Assembly: GCF_002727125.1 (NCBI RefSeq)
Contig: NZ_NHOA01000048.1
Span: forward strand, 1-34,287
Length of the DNA stretch: 34,287 nt
DNA from: Halorubrum persicum
Lineage (GTDB): Archaea > Halobacteriota > Halobacteria > Halobacteriales > Haloferacaceae
Direction of reading: 5' to 3'
Shown: positions 8,644 through 16,568 of the stretch, in pieces
Position numbering within the stretch: position 1 is the first letter of the stretch
Layout of the letters: each line of letters opens with the position of its first letter
Notes under the pieces: model-generated
Database searches by the model: none
The model's input: only the letters and a program-made list of their open reading frames with translations
Told to the model about the DNA's origin: nothing
Made by a program: the position numbers and the translations under genes

Positions 8644-9141
8644 ATGAGTCTGAATCCACGGCAATACGACGTACGGGAGCTGCGCCGGATCGCGGATGCA
8701 CCGCGGGACGGCGCCGACGAAGCGCCTCGGGAGCGGCCGCTTCGTCAGCCGAACCGGAACCGAGCGGAGCAGGCCGCCCGCTCGGCCGCGTTCACCGAGC
8801 TGCTCCAGCGTCAGCGGGGGGCGCGGCTGTCCGGCGGCGGAGACCGCTCCGGCGCCGGCGATCGGCCGTACCTGACGGCGATTCCCGCCTCCCCGGAGGC
8901 GGAACACGAAATCGGCGAGTGGCTCGGCTACCTCGTCGACGCCGGCGGCCACGTGCGGAGCCGGGACGCGCTGTCGTACTACGCCGAGCTCGGCTGGGTC
9001 GCCGCCGACGCAGTCGAGGCCCTCCGGCGCCGGTTGGAGGGGTTCGACGCCTCGCGGTACGACCGGCCTTTCACCCCCGCGGACCATCGGATCAGCCTCG
9101 TCTCCATCGTCCGGATCGCTTCGTGTGCGAGTGAATCATGA
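8644..9141 (+). CDS. Free-standing FlaD/E-domain archaellum accessory-like protein
   Basis: A 165-residue protein with the start taken at ATG 8644 (an ATG at 8581 lies upstream of the TATA-like sequence). Residues 1-72 are a polar, Arg- and Glu-rich, probably disordered region. Residues about 75-133 form the archaellum FlaD/FlaE (ArlD/E) domain: PYLTAIPASPEAEHEIGEWLGYLV, then the segment with DALSYYAELGWVAADAVEALRRRLEGF. In archaella, FlaD/E with FlaC link the motor to the chemotaxis machinery. There is no archaellum operon around it. Instead its stop codon overlaps the ATG of an actin gene by 4 bases (ATGA), which implies coupled translation and a shared role. The C-terminal 30 residues after the domain (ASRYDRPFTPADHRI...) are not typical of FlaD/E and could be the partner-binding part. 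Confidence 0.78.
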   Translation: MSLNPRQYDVRELRRIADAPRDGADEAPRERPLRQPNRNRAEQAARSAAFTELLQRQRGARLSGGGDRSGAGDRPYLTAIPASPEAEHEIGEWLGYLVDAGGHVRSRDALSYYAELGWVAADAVEALRRRLEGFDASRYDRPFTPADHRISLVSIVRIASCASES

Positions 9142-10193
9142 GCGACGACGACGAATCCACGGACATCAACAGTACAGACGGTCCCGAAGCGGTCGGCGTA
9201 AAACTCGGTAGCACCCGGACGGTGCTCGACCTCCCCGACGGGCGGGGCGGCCGCGAGCGACACTCGACGCTGACGTGTCTGGCGACCTACGAGGACGCCA
9301 TCACGGGCGAGGAGCAGGTCCTGTTCGGGCACGAGGCCGCGATCGAGTACCCCGACACGGTGCGCTTTATGCTCCGCTCGGGGCTGCCCGAGGACGACGA
9401 GAGCGTCGCCGACGCCGAGCGCTTCTTCGAGGCGCTCGTCGATGCCCACGACGTGCCCGAGGACAGCGCGGTCGTGTACGCGGTCCCCACCATCGACAAC
9501 GAGGCGGGCGTGAACAACCTCAAATCGGTGATCGAGGGCTCCTCGATCGGGCAGGTCGAGACGCGGAGCTACCCCGAGTCGCTCTGCGGGGCGATCCCCG
9601 CCTACGGCGACGACCTCTCCGCCATCGACGAGGTGTTCGTCTCGATCAACATGGGGTCGACGACGCTGGAGGCGTGCGCCTACCGGCGCGGCGAGCAGCT
9701 CTCCCCGTTCTCGACCGGCTCGGTGACGGGCAACGAGGTCGACCGCCGGATCGTCGCCGCCGTCGAGGAGGAGAGCCAGGGCCGCGTCCACATCGACCGG
9801 ACGACCGCTCGGGAGTACAAGGAGGAGCACGCCGACGTGTACGACTTCGAGCCGTTCACGGACGTGATCCAGCAGCCCGGCGGCGGGAGCCACGAGTTCA
9901 CCGTCGACCGCGGCGTGCGAGAGCCGGTCGACCGGTACATCGACGAGGCGGTCGATGTCGTCGCCAACGAGTTCCTGCCGGAGCTCGCGAACGACCACAT
10001 GAAACCGTACCAGCTCGCGCTGGGCCGCCCCATCGCAGCGACCGGCGGGATGGCCTGCATCCCCGGGCTCACCGAGGAGTTCGAGAAGCGGCTCGCCGCC
10101 GAACTCGACCGCGACGTCGAGGTCGTCTCCCCCGACGACCCCGCGACCGCCGCCGCGGAGGGCGCCGGTCGGATCGCCGAGCGCCTGATCTGA
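9138..10193 (+). CDS. Actin homologue (salactin/volactin type)
   Basis: A 351-residue member of the actin/MreB/Hsp70 ATPase superfamily. Phosphate-1 loop: AVGVKLGSTRTVLDL (Gly20-Ser25 region). Phosphate-2 loop: NMGSTTLEACAYRRGE, with the Gly-Ser-Thr at 173-175. Adenosine motif: ATGGMACIPGL from residue 301. Between them are VVYAVPTIDNEAGVNNL and SVTGNEVDRRIVAAV, the latter in the place of the actin/MreB segment that follows phosphate-2. The family was described in haloarchaea as salactin (Halobacterium) and volactin (Haloferax, linked to disk-shaped cells), which form dynamic filaments. A conserved acidic N-terminal tail of about 18 residues precedes the fold. It is the second gene of a coupled pair with a FlaD/E-domain protein. 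The DDPATAAAEGAGRIA C-terminus is typical of this family. Confidence 0.85.
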   Translation: MSDDDESTDINSTDGPEAVGVKLGSTRTVLDLPDGRGGRERHSTLTCLATYEDAITGEEQVLFGHEAAIEYPDTVRFMLRSGLPEDDESVADAERFFEALVDAHDVPEDSAVVYAVPTIDNEAGVNNLKSVIEGSSIGQVETRSYPESLCGAIPAYGDDLSAIDEVFVSINMGSTTLEACAYRRGEQLSPFSTGSVTGNEVDRRIVAAVEEESQGRVHIDRTTAREYKEEHADVYDFEPFTDVIQQPGGGSHEFTVDRGVREPVDRYIDEAVDVVANEFLPELANDHMKPYQLALGRPIAATGGMACIPGLTEEFEKRLAAELDRDVEVVSPDDPATAAAEGAGRIAERLI

Positions 10194-10231
10194 ACAGCGA
10201 CCTTCTCTCCGACCGCGTTTCGCCTGCGCCC

Positions 10232-10711
10232 TTACTCTGTGACCTCGAACAGCCGTTCGACGTCTTCCGCCTGCCGACGGTAGATACCCCGCCCCTTCAG
10301 GCGCGGGATCTCGTGTCGGTGTAGCGTCTCCGCTTCGCAGTCGTACACGATCGGAAACACGTTGGTCCGGCGGCGGGCGACCGTGTACGACCGTGCCGCG
10401 TCGATGACGGACTGATCGGGGTCTGCCGCCGCGAACGTGACGTAGCCGAGCGGCGTCGTCGACCCCCGCCGCTCGTCGACTCGGTCGACGAGCACCTCCC
10501 GGAACTCGTCGGCGGCCGCGGTGATGTCAGCGGGCCCCGGATTCGGTCGGTTCACCAGCGTCGCGAACACGGCGACATCGCCCACCGAGGCGTCGTCGTC
10601 GTCGTGAGTCACCCACACCGGGTCGAACCCCTTCGTGTACTCGTCGATCACCTCGAAGTCGTGTTTCCGCCGATTTTCGACGACCGCGTCGCGGTATTGG
10701 GTCGAGTCCAT
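10232..10711 (-). CDS. Conserved haloarchaeal hypothetical protein
   Basis: A 159-residue soluble protein that I do not recognise. The start is taken at ATG 10711 (MDSTQYRDAVVENR) because a TATA-like ATTTTTTACC (10732-10741) sits at the leaderless distance; an in-frame ATG at 10750 is upstream of that box. The sequence alternates beta-like stretches (DPVWVTHDDD, GDVAVFATLVN, PLGYVTFAAAD, NVFPIVYDCEAETLHRHEIPRLKG) with a helix rich in Asp/Glu, suggesting a compact alpha/beta fold. No membrane segment, signal peptide or metal motif is visible. It converges with the actin gene, with 38 bases between the stops. Confidence 0.7.
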   Translation of the reverse strand: MDSTQYRDAVVENRRKHDFEVIDEYTKGFDPVWVTHDDDDASVGDVAVFATLVNRPNPGPADITAAADEFREVLVDRVDERRGSTTPLGYVTFAAADPDQSVIDAARSYTVARRRTNVFPIVYDCEAETLHRHEIPRLKGRGIYRRQAEDVERLFEVTE

Positions 10712-10731
10712 GACGATCCCACGAACCCCAT

Positions 10732-10741
10732 GGTAAAAAAT
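10732..10741 (-). promoter_or_regulatory. TATA-like element for the hypothetical gene at 10232-10711
   Basis: The minus-strand sequence ATTTTTTACC is 21-30 bases before the ATG at 10711. Confidence 0.55.
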
Positions 10742-10750
10742 GACACACAT

Positions 10751-11079
10751 GCCGGAGACGGCGGGGGGCCGAACGAGTCCGAAACGAGCGCTCGCCTCCC
10801 TCGCGCTCCGGGGTCGAACCGCTGTGACAGTAACGCCTTGCGAGTTCGTTCGTCGCAGAATACCCTCGGCGGTGACATTCTACATTTTAAATGTTAAATC
10901 GAATCCGCCTGGAGTTCGGTCCGCTGTTCGTTTACGTAAGCAGAACGTTTGTCGCTGAACTCACATCCCCCTGAGGAAACTCAGATTCCGCTCCTCGACA
11001 CGTATCTGATTACCGCAACTGCTGTCCACAATATGATCGGCACCCGCAATTTAATCAGGGTACTACTGTATTCCAGAGT
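10751..11079. other. Intergenic junction at the left end of the restriction island
   Basis: No gene is visible in these 329 bases. The first 100 are GC-rich like the chromosome; from about 10860 the DNA becomes clearly more AT-rich and stays so through the McrBC genes. A perfect small inverted repeat, ACATTT-T-AAATGT (10882-10894), is present. The composition break near 10860 probably marks the island edge. Confidence 0.5.
11048..11056 (+). promoter_or_regulatory. TATA box for mcrB
   Basis: AATTTAATC is 24-32 bases before the ATG at 11080, fitting leaderless transcription of the mcrBC operon. Confidence 0.6.
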
Positions 11080-13758
11080 ATGGTCCTCGACGACCCCGAG
11101 GAGATAATCCGGGTGTGGGATTCGTACGCTGACGCCGAATTTCGCTATGCAAGCACTGACGGAACGATTCACGACCACGGGGAACAGAATTCGAAGCGCC
11201 GAGAGCAGCTTCCCACTCGGCGTGACATTCTTCATCGGTTTCTTGACCGTGAGATAGACCTCGAAACGTTCCGGAGCGAAATGGTGAGTGCGGAGGCCAG
11301 TAACCGGCTATGGGGGTTCAGCGGTACTAGTGGCGGGATGTTTCTGAACATGCTCATTTCAACGGCAGAACCCGACCACGAGCCGGAACTACCGGCGCTA
11401 CTCAGAGAGCTTCTCATCGCACCTGAGGATACAAACGCTGCCAGTGAGAAAATTCGGAGACTAGAGCAACGGGTCGAGGCTATCCGTTCTAACATAGACA
11501 ACGTCCAGAAAGCACCGCATGCTGGCTCAATTCCGTATTTTCTCTCGTACTTTTGGCAACTGCAGGAGCCTGATTCGTTCCCAATATACTACAAATCGAT
11601 CCGTGATGCGCTATCGGACCTCGATATATGGGAGCCGAGTGGGGACCTTGCTGAGGACTACGTCGAATTCTGGGAACTGAATGAGGAAATTCGCGAGACT
11701 ATTGAAGATCACACTGGGAAGGAGATTCACTTGTGGGGCATCGAACGCCTGTGCCTTTATTGGCTCAATAAGGAACAGATAGACAAGCCAGATACAACGC
11801 AGTTCTTCTGGATTAACTCCGCCAGCACAGGATGGTATCAGGAGGGCGGCGAGACGTTCTACAAAACCACCCAGACTGACGGGACGGAACGACGCAATAT
11901 CGAGGCCTACAACCAAGCTCAGCCCGGCGATCAAGTCCTTGTCTACCGAAATGCTCCACGGAGAGCAATCGTCGGAAAGGCGCACGTTACAGAAGGACTC
12001 CACGAGGAGTATGTCGAATCATACGACGGTCCAGCCGAAGGGATCACGATCGCATGGGACCGCTCACTCGAAGGGGTCGGGTGGGACAGTATTACAACTC
12101 TCCCGCAACTCGAAGGCAACCCTGTCGTCGAATCAAACAACCCGTACGTAGTCACCGAGCTTTCGGAGGATGCTTATAACACACTACTACGCCTCGCTGA
12201 GGCGGGAGGGCCGAACCACTACTGGGTGACCTCAAACCATCGGCAGTGGGACGTTCAGTCGATGGGCAAAGGCGAGGAGGTTTTTTACACCGCCACTAGC
12301 AAAGCTGGGAGCCCCCGGAACCAACAGGAGGCCTTCGAAACTGCCGGGGCAGGTGATCGCGTGCTGTTCTACGCGTCATCGCCAACGAGCGCCCTCGTTG
12401 GCGAAGGAACAGTTGTTGAGGGATTACACACAGAGCAGCCCGAAGGTTACGAGGGACCAGTCGAAGGCGTCACCATTCGCTACGATGGGTCGGTCGGGCC
12501 GTTGGACTGGAGTACGGTCGAGTCCGTGCCGGAAATGGCTGATTCTGTGGTTATCCGAACGAACGGGCGGGGAGCGATCTTCCCGCTCCCCGAGGAGGCG
12601 TTCGAGGCGCTTCGGCACCGAAACCCGATCGAAGACCAGATCGAATCCCTGCGAGGACGGTTATCCCAGCTATCAGTCTCAGTTCATCTGCCCGATGAGC
12701 TTTATTTCGAGTCGGAAGCCGAGCTCCAGCGGCAGATACAGGCATCACTAAACTCTGGAAAGCACATCATCTTCACCGGACCACCCGGAACGGGAAAGAC
12801 AAAGTTAGCAAAACACGTCTGCGAGCACGTTGCGGCTGCACAAGGGGAAATCGTGGACGGGTATCGGTTTACCACGGCAACAGCCGAATGGACGACCTTC
12901 GATACCATTGGTGGATACGTGCCGAACCGAACAGCAGAGGGGGATGAGCTGGTATTCCAGCCACGAATCTTCCTCGACTGTTTCCGGCGAGATGGAGAGA
13001 TCAGGAACGAGTGGCTGGTGATCGACGAAATCAACCGCTCCGATATCGACAAGGCGTTCGGGCAGCTGTTTTCGGTTCTCTCAGGCGACTCGGTGCAGCT
13101 CCCGTACGAACGCGATGACCCGGTCGAAATCGCTTCACTCGATGAGTCCGCCTCGGCAGAACGCCTGGAGTCCATCGTCACAACCCCGGACATCTTCCCC
13201 GTTACTCCTTCGTGGCGTCTCCTAGCCACGATGAACACCTACGACAAGACGTCGCTATACGAGCTTTCGTACGCGTTCATGCGCCGCTTCAACTTCGTCC
13301 ACGTCGGGGTTCCTCCGCTCGAAGAAGACGGGAAAGTTCGGACCTCACTGTTGGACCCGAACGGAGACGAGAACTATGCCACAGCGTGGGTCAAGGCCGA
13401 CGAGTCGCTACGAGACGTACTAGAGACAGCGTACAAACAGACTGCCGTGGTCTGGCACAAAGTGAACCAACACCAGACCATCGGCCCGTCCATTGTTCGC
13501 GATCTCCTTGGGTACCTCGCGGCAGCGGGCCCAGACGTATCCACTGACCCCGGTCCGGCACTCACTGACGCAGTCGTAGCGCTGGTGTTCCCGCAGCTCG
13601 AGGGGATGGCCCCACAGGCACAGCGCAGTCTCGTCGACTCCTTGACCGCAACCAGCGTTCAGACTGAAGCGGGGCCGGTTGACCTCACCTTGGATGGAGA
13701 TCGCCTCGAGCGGAAGGCTGAGGACTTCTTCGACCTCCCACCGCGCGCCGATGAGTAA
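11080..13758 (+). CDS. McrB-type AAA+ restriction protein with tandem EVE domains
   Basis: An 892-residue, multi-domain protein. Residues 1-240 are a mainly helical N-terminal region (FLSYFWQLQEPDSFPIYY, DYVEFWELNEEIRETIEDH) that I cannot name. Two EVE-domain repeats follow: FFWINSASTGWY from residue 242 and HYWVTSNHRQWD from residue 380. Each ends with a GDQVLVYRNAP/GDRVLFYASSP strand and a matching VTEGLHEE/VVEGLHTE segment. EVE and the related YTH and PUA-like domains read modified bases. The AAA+ domain has Walker A GPPGTGKT (567-574), the ATAEWTTFDTIGGYVP segment, Walker B VIDEIN (647-652) and the McrB sensor motif ATMNTYDKTSLYELSYAFMRRF with Asn719. This is the motor subunit of a type IV, modification-dependent restriction complex. 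It overlaps its nuclease gene by 8 bases, and the DNA is visibly more AT-rich than its surroundings. Confidence 0.9.
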   Translation: MVLDDPEEIIRVWDSYADAEFRYASTDGTIHDHGEQNSKRREQLPTRRDILHRFLDREIDLETFRSEMVSAEASNRLWGFSGTSGGMFLNMLISTAEPDHEPELPALLRELLIAPEDTNAASEKIRRLEQRVEAIRSNIDNVQKAPHAGSIPYFLSYFWQLQEPDSFPIYYKSIRDALSDLDIWEPSGDLAEDYVEFWELNEEIRETIEDHTGKEIHLWGIERLCLYWLNKEQIDKPDTTQFFWINSASTGWYQEGGETFYKTTQTDGTERRNIEAYNQAQPGDQVLVYRNAPRRAIVGKAHVTEGLHEEYVESYDGPAEGITIAWDRSLEGVGWDSITTLPQLEGNPVVESNNPYVVTELSEDAYNTLLRLAEAGGPNHYWVTSNHRQWDVQSMGKGEEVFYTATSKAGSPRNQQEAFETAGAGDRVLFYASSPTSALVGEGTVVEGLHTEQPEGYEGPVEGVTIRYDGSVGPLDWSTVESVPEMADSVVIRTNGRGAIFPLPEEAFEALRHRNPIEDQIESLRGRLSQLSVSVHLPDELYFESEAELQRQIQASLNSGKHIIFTGPPGTGKTKLAKHVCEHVAAAQGEIVDGYRFTTATAEWTTFDTIGGYVPNRTAEGDELVFQPRIFLDCFRRDGEIRNEWLVIDEINRSDIDKAFGQLFSVLSGDSVQLPYERDDPVEIASLDESASAERLESIVTTPDIFPVTPSWRLLATMNTYDKTSLYELSYAFMRRFNFVHVGVPPLEEDGKVRTSLLDPNGDENYATAWVKADESLRDVLETAYKQTAVVWHKVNQHQTIGPSIVRDLLGYLAAAGPDVSTDPGPALTDAVVALVFPQLEGMAPQAQRSLVDSLTATSVQTEAGPVDLTLDGDRLERKAEDFFDLPPRADE

Positions 13759-15082
13759 GTTGGGGCGACAAGCGCTGGTTGATGGCGTCCAACAGGAGCT
13801 GGTCACATATCTACAGAACGGGACGGTCAATGATCGGGCCGTCGCACAGTGGCTCGACATAACCGACCTGAACATCGAAAAACTCGATCGACTCAAGCGG
13901 ATCCATTTCTGTCTCAGCGACGGCGTCGTCAAGTTCGTAGCGCAGCTCCAGGAACGACTCCGCCGTGTTAAGACCGCCAACCAGCGCGAGCGCGAGGTCA
14001 CGCGAGGGGAAGTCCGTGGTGCAGTCGATTGGCCGGCGACAACGCGGCTCAGATACGCAGATCAGTCCGGTGACCGGACGAAGTTTGCCTGCAAGACGCC
14101 GTATACCGAGTACGACATCGACCAGAATCTGGTCCTCAAGAAGCTGCTTTGGACGATTCACTCCACGGTGGAGGAGGACATCGCTGCCATCGCGTACGAC
14201 TGGCGAGCGGACGCCTGGTCAGACGAACAGATCGCAGCATTCGACCGAACATACGCCAGGAATGTCCACTTGAGTCGTATCCGTGACGGAGCTGATATCC
14301 GCGTCACCTCCCGAATGCTCAACACGGCCCGGCGGTCGCGGCAGGCGCTGTACACCGACGCATTCACCCTTTATGATAGGTACCGGCGCTTACTGTCTGG
14401 AGCGTATGATGACCCGGACATCTCGCAGCTGCTATCGGACACACTTGTGGTGCCTGAACGTCTCCCGCGGCTCTTCGAACTCTTCTGTGTGTTCCGGCTG
14501 CTACGCGGGCTTCGCTCGCAGGCGTTCCAGCTCCAACCCATCGAGACGGGGGCCAGTCAGTTAGCCATCCTCCAGGACAAGGACCACACCGTTAATGTCT
14601 ATCACGACCGAACCGGCAGCCTCTCGTTCCACGTTCCGCTATCCGAACTCGATGGCGTGGAGGCAGACTACGCCGAGCGTGTCAGAAACGCCCAGAACCA
14701 GCACCAGCAGCTGACCAAGGCGTTTCTTGGCAATAGCACTACCCCCTCACTGTTCCACGGGCGGCCTGATCTCGTGATCGAAGTCTACGATGGGGAAGCT
14801 AAAGGAGCACCTGAAGCGGTCGTTCTCGGCGAAATCAAGTACAGCGACAGACAGCAGACGTTCACACGGGGACTCGAAGAGCTGCTGAAGTACATGGAGT
14901 TCGCACAGAAGGATGATTACGGATATTTATCTGAGCAAAATACAGAGGTTCTTGGACTACTGATAACGGACGCCGTCGAAGTAAACGACGACTCCCCAGC
15001 CGGTGGGCAAGTTACTCACATTTCTGCACAGGACTTCCTCACCGGCAACGTCCCGAGAGACTGGATCCCGGAGTCAATATGA
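13751..15082 (+). CDS. McrC-type PD-(D/E)XK nuclease subunit
   Basis: A 443-residue protein with the start at ATG 13751, inside the last codons of mcrB (8-base overlap), so the two are co-translated. The C-terminal nuclease core shows the PD-(D/E)XK signature: Asp340 in RPDLVIEVYD, then Glu361 and Lys363 in GEIKYSD, followed by a helix (GLEELLKYMEFAQ). The preceding 330 residues are mostly helical with an SRMLNTARRSRQALYTDAF segment and LFELFCVFRLLRGL, as in McrC/DUF2357-type proteins. It would assemble on the McrB hexamer and cut DNA on translocation. It is longer than E. coli McrC (348 residues), so the N-terminal part may carry an extra contact domain. A hairpin follows 12 bases after the stop. 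Confidence 0.85.
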   Translation: MSKLGRQALVDGVQQELVTYLQNGTVNDRAVAQWLDITDLNIEKLDRLKRIHFCLSDGVVKFVAQLQERLRRVKTANQREREVTRGEVRGAVDWPATTRLRYADQSGDRTKFACKTPYTEYDIDQNLVLKKLLWTIHSTVEEDIAAIAYDWRADAWSDEQIAAFDRTYARNVHLSRIRDGADIRVTSRMLNTARRSRQALYTDAFTLYDRYRRLLSGAYDDPDISQLLSDTLVVPERLPRLFELFCVFRLLRGLRSQAFQLQPIETGASQLAILQDKDHTVNVYHDRTGSLSFHVPLSELDGVEADYAERVRNAQNQHQQLTKAFLGNSTTPSLFHGRPDLVIEVYDGEAKGAPEAVVLGEIKYSDRQQTFTRGLEELLKYMEFAQKDDYGYLSEQNTEVLGLLITDAVEVNDDSPAGGQVTHISAQDFLTGNVPRDWIPESI

Positions 15083-15094
15083 TAAAACAAACTA

Positions 15095-15114
15095 CAGGCG
15101 GATAAATTCGCCTG
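15095..15114 (+). terminator. Hairpin after the mcrBC operon
   Basis: CAGGCG and CGCCTG form a perfect 6-base stem around an 8-base AT-rich loop. No T-run follows directly, so termination is plausible but not certain. Confidence 0.35.
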
Positions 15115-15402
15115 ACATTCATCTATCATAATCGGAATAACGACTGATCGACTCACCGATGGTTTTGACGGGTTCTCTTGGAACGCTCCCCGCAACCCTG
15201 ACCGGTGTTTATCGCATTCAATCTTGACCGGCGGGCCCGATGACGAAACAAGTACGCCGGGTAGACGAGTATTAAACGTCAATCCTCCTCGAACCGGTCG
15301 CTTACCCGCTTGGGAGCAGCACCCACCGACGTAGCCCTGGCGCCGGTCCTGGTCTGCCCGAGATCGGCAGGCGATGCTGAAGGATTCTGAACTCCGAGTA
15401 AG
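15115..15402. other. Non-coding gap between mcrC and tRNA-Gln
   Basis: I see no gene here. On the minus strand a frame runs from the tRNA 3' end to a stop at 15279-15281 and would end in KRVSDRFEED, which looks like a protein C-terminus, but it has no start codon of its own. It may be a remnant of a gene cut by island insertion, or chance. Confidence 0.35.
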
Positions 15403-15475
15403 TAGTCCCGGGCGGATTCGAACCGCCGTCAATGGCTCCAAAGGCCATTATGATTGGCCACTACACCACGGGACT
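15403..15475 (-). tRNA. tRNA-Gln (anticodon UUG)
   Basis: A 73-base cloverleaf. Acceptor arms AGTCCCG / CGGGACT pair fully and the discriminator is A. The anticodon stem ATGGC/GCCAT encloses loop CTTTGGA, giving anticodon TTG. The T-arm GGCGG-TTCGAAT-CCGCC is canonical. There is no intron and no encoded CCA. Weakness lies only in the D stem, with a G-T and a T-T apposition. The restriction island begins directly beyond the 3' end, the usual side for tRNA-targeted integration. Confidence 0.93.
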
Positions 15476-15588
15476 GCACTCGACGGTTGCCCGCCCGCAC
15501 TCAAGTAGGTTACTTTCCCGACCGTCGTCGATCGCGACCCGTTTGGCGGATCGCCGGAGTGACGTGTGGCGCTCGCCGACCTCCCCGC

Positions 15589-16491
15589 ATGGCGACTATC
15601 CTCGTTACGGGCAGTTGCGGCGGCGTCGGCAGTTGGACCGTGGACCACTTCGCGGCCGCCGGCCACGAGGTCGTCGGCGTCGACCTGCGAACGCCGCCGG
15701 GCACCCGCGAGAACGTCGAGTTCAAGGCCGCGGACCTGACCGACTACGGCGAGACGAAACAGCTGATCGAGGCCGCCGACCCGGACGCCGCGGTCCACCT
15801 CGCGGCGATCCCGGACCCGGAGAGCCACGCCGGGTCGCGCGTCTTCGAGAACAACGTCGTCAGCACCTACAACGTCCTCGACGCGGCGGGCGCGGCGAAC
15901 GCGCGAATCGCGTGGGCGTCGAGCGAGAGCCTCTACGGGACCGTCTTCTCGGACGCCGACTGGCTCCCGGACGCGTTCCCGATCGACGAGGAGACGCCGA
16001 CCGATCCGGAGGACCCCTACGGGCTCTCGAAGGTCGTCGGGGAGGAGATCGCGGCGCGCGTCGCCCGCCGGTACGGCGTCTCCGCCGTCTCGCTGCGGTC
16101 GTCGTGGGTGACGTATCCGGGGGCGGACAAGACCCGCGTCGCGCGGGAGGGGTTCGATCCGGAGACCGCCGACCTGAGCGGGAACTGGTGGTCGTACGTC
16201 GACGTTCGCGATCTGATCGCCGCGGTCGAGGCCGCGATCGCCCCGGACGCTCCGAAACCCCCGGTCGAGGGCCACGAGGCGGTGCTCGTGACCGCGGCGG
16301 AGAACTTCCTCGGGCGCGACACGGCCGCGACGATCGAGGCGGTCCACGGCGACCTCCCCGCCGACTGCGACATCGAAGGCGACGAGGCCGCCTTCGACTG
16401 CTCGAAGGCGAAGCGCCTGCTCGGCTGGGAGCCGGAGCACTCGTGGCGTGAGGCGGAAGACGCCGCCGTCGCGGGGCCGGAGTTCCTGTAG
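15589..16491 (+). CDS. NAD(P)-dependent epimerase/dehydratase-like extended SDR
   Basis: A 300-residue extended short-chain dehydrogenase. The Rossmann motif TGSCGGVGSW (GxxGxxG) is at residues 7-16, an Asp after strand 2 (VVGVDLR) suggests NAD preference, and the catalytic residues appear as SSESLYG and YGLSK (YxxxK). The C-terminal part carries the RYGVSAVSLRSSWVTYPG and WWSYVDVRDLIAA segments typical of UDP-sugar epimerase relatives and ends with LLGWEPEHSWREAE. The substrate is not evident; sugar or sugar-nucleotide oxidoreduction is likely. The start at ATG 15589 fits the family, and in-frame sequence upstream runs through the tRNA region and is not coding. It converges with the DUF5305 gene. 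Confidence 0.85.
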   Translation: MATILVTGSCGGVGSWTVDHFAAAGHEVVGVDLRTPPGTRENVEFKAADLTDYGETKQLIEAADPDAAVHLAAIPDPESHAGSRVFENNVVSTYNVLDAAGAANARIAWASSESLYGTVFSDADWLPDAFPIDEETPTDPEDPYGLSKVVGEEIAARVARRYGVSAVSLRSSWVTYPGADKTRVAREGFDPETADLSGNWWSYVDVRDLIAAVEAAIAPDAPKPPVEGHEAVLVTAAENFLGRDTAATIEAVHGDLPADCDIEGDEAAFDCSKAKRLLGWEPEHSWREAEDAAVAGPEFL

Positions 16492-16568
16492 TCGAGAGGG
16501 AGACGCGCGGAAGGGGCAGGCTGAGCGAGACGGAAGAGTAACCGCGAGTGGAACGGTACCGCGAGGCG

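Noticed and set aside
10815-10835. T-arm-like sequence GGTCGAACCGCTG as a second attachment site of the island
   Set aside because: The resemblance to the tRNA-Gln 3' end is short and interrupted, and the flanks do not pair as a T-arm, so it is not good evidence for an att site.
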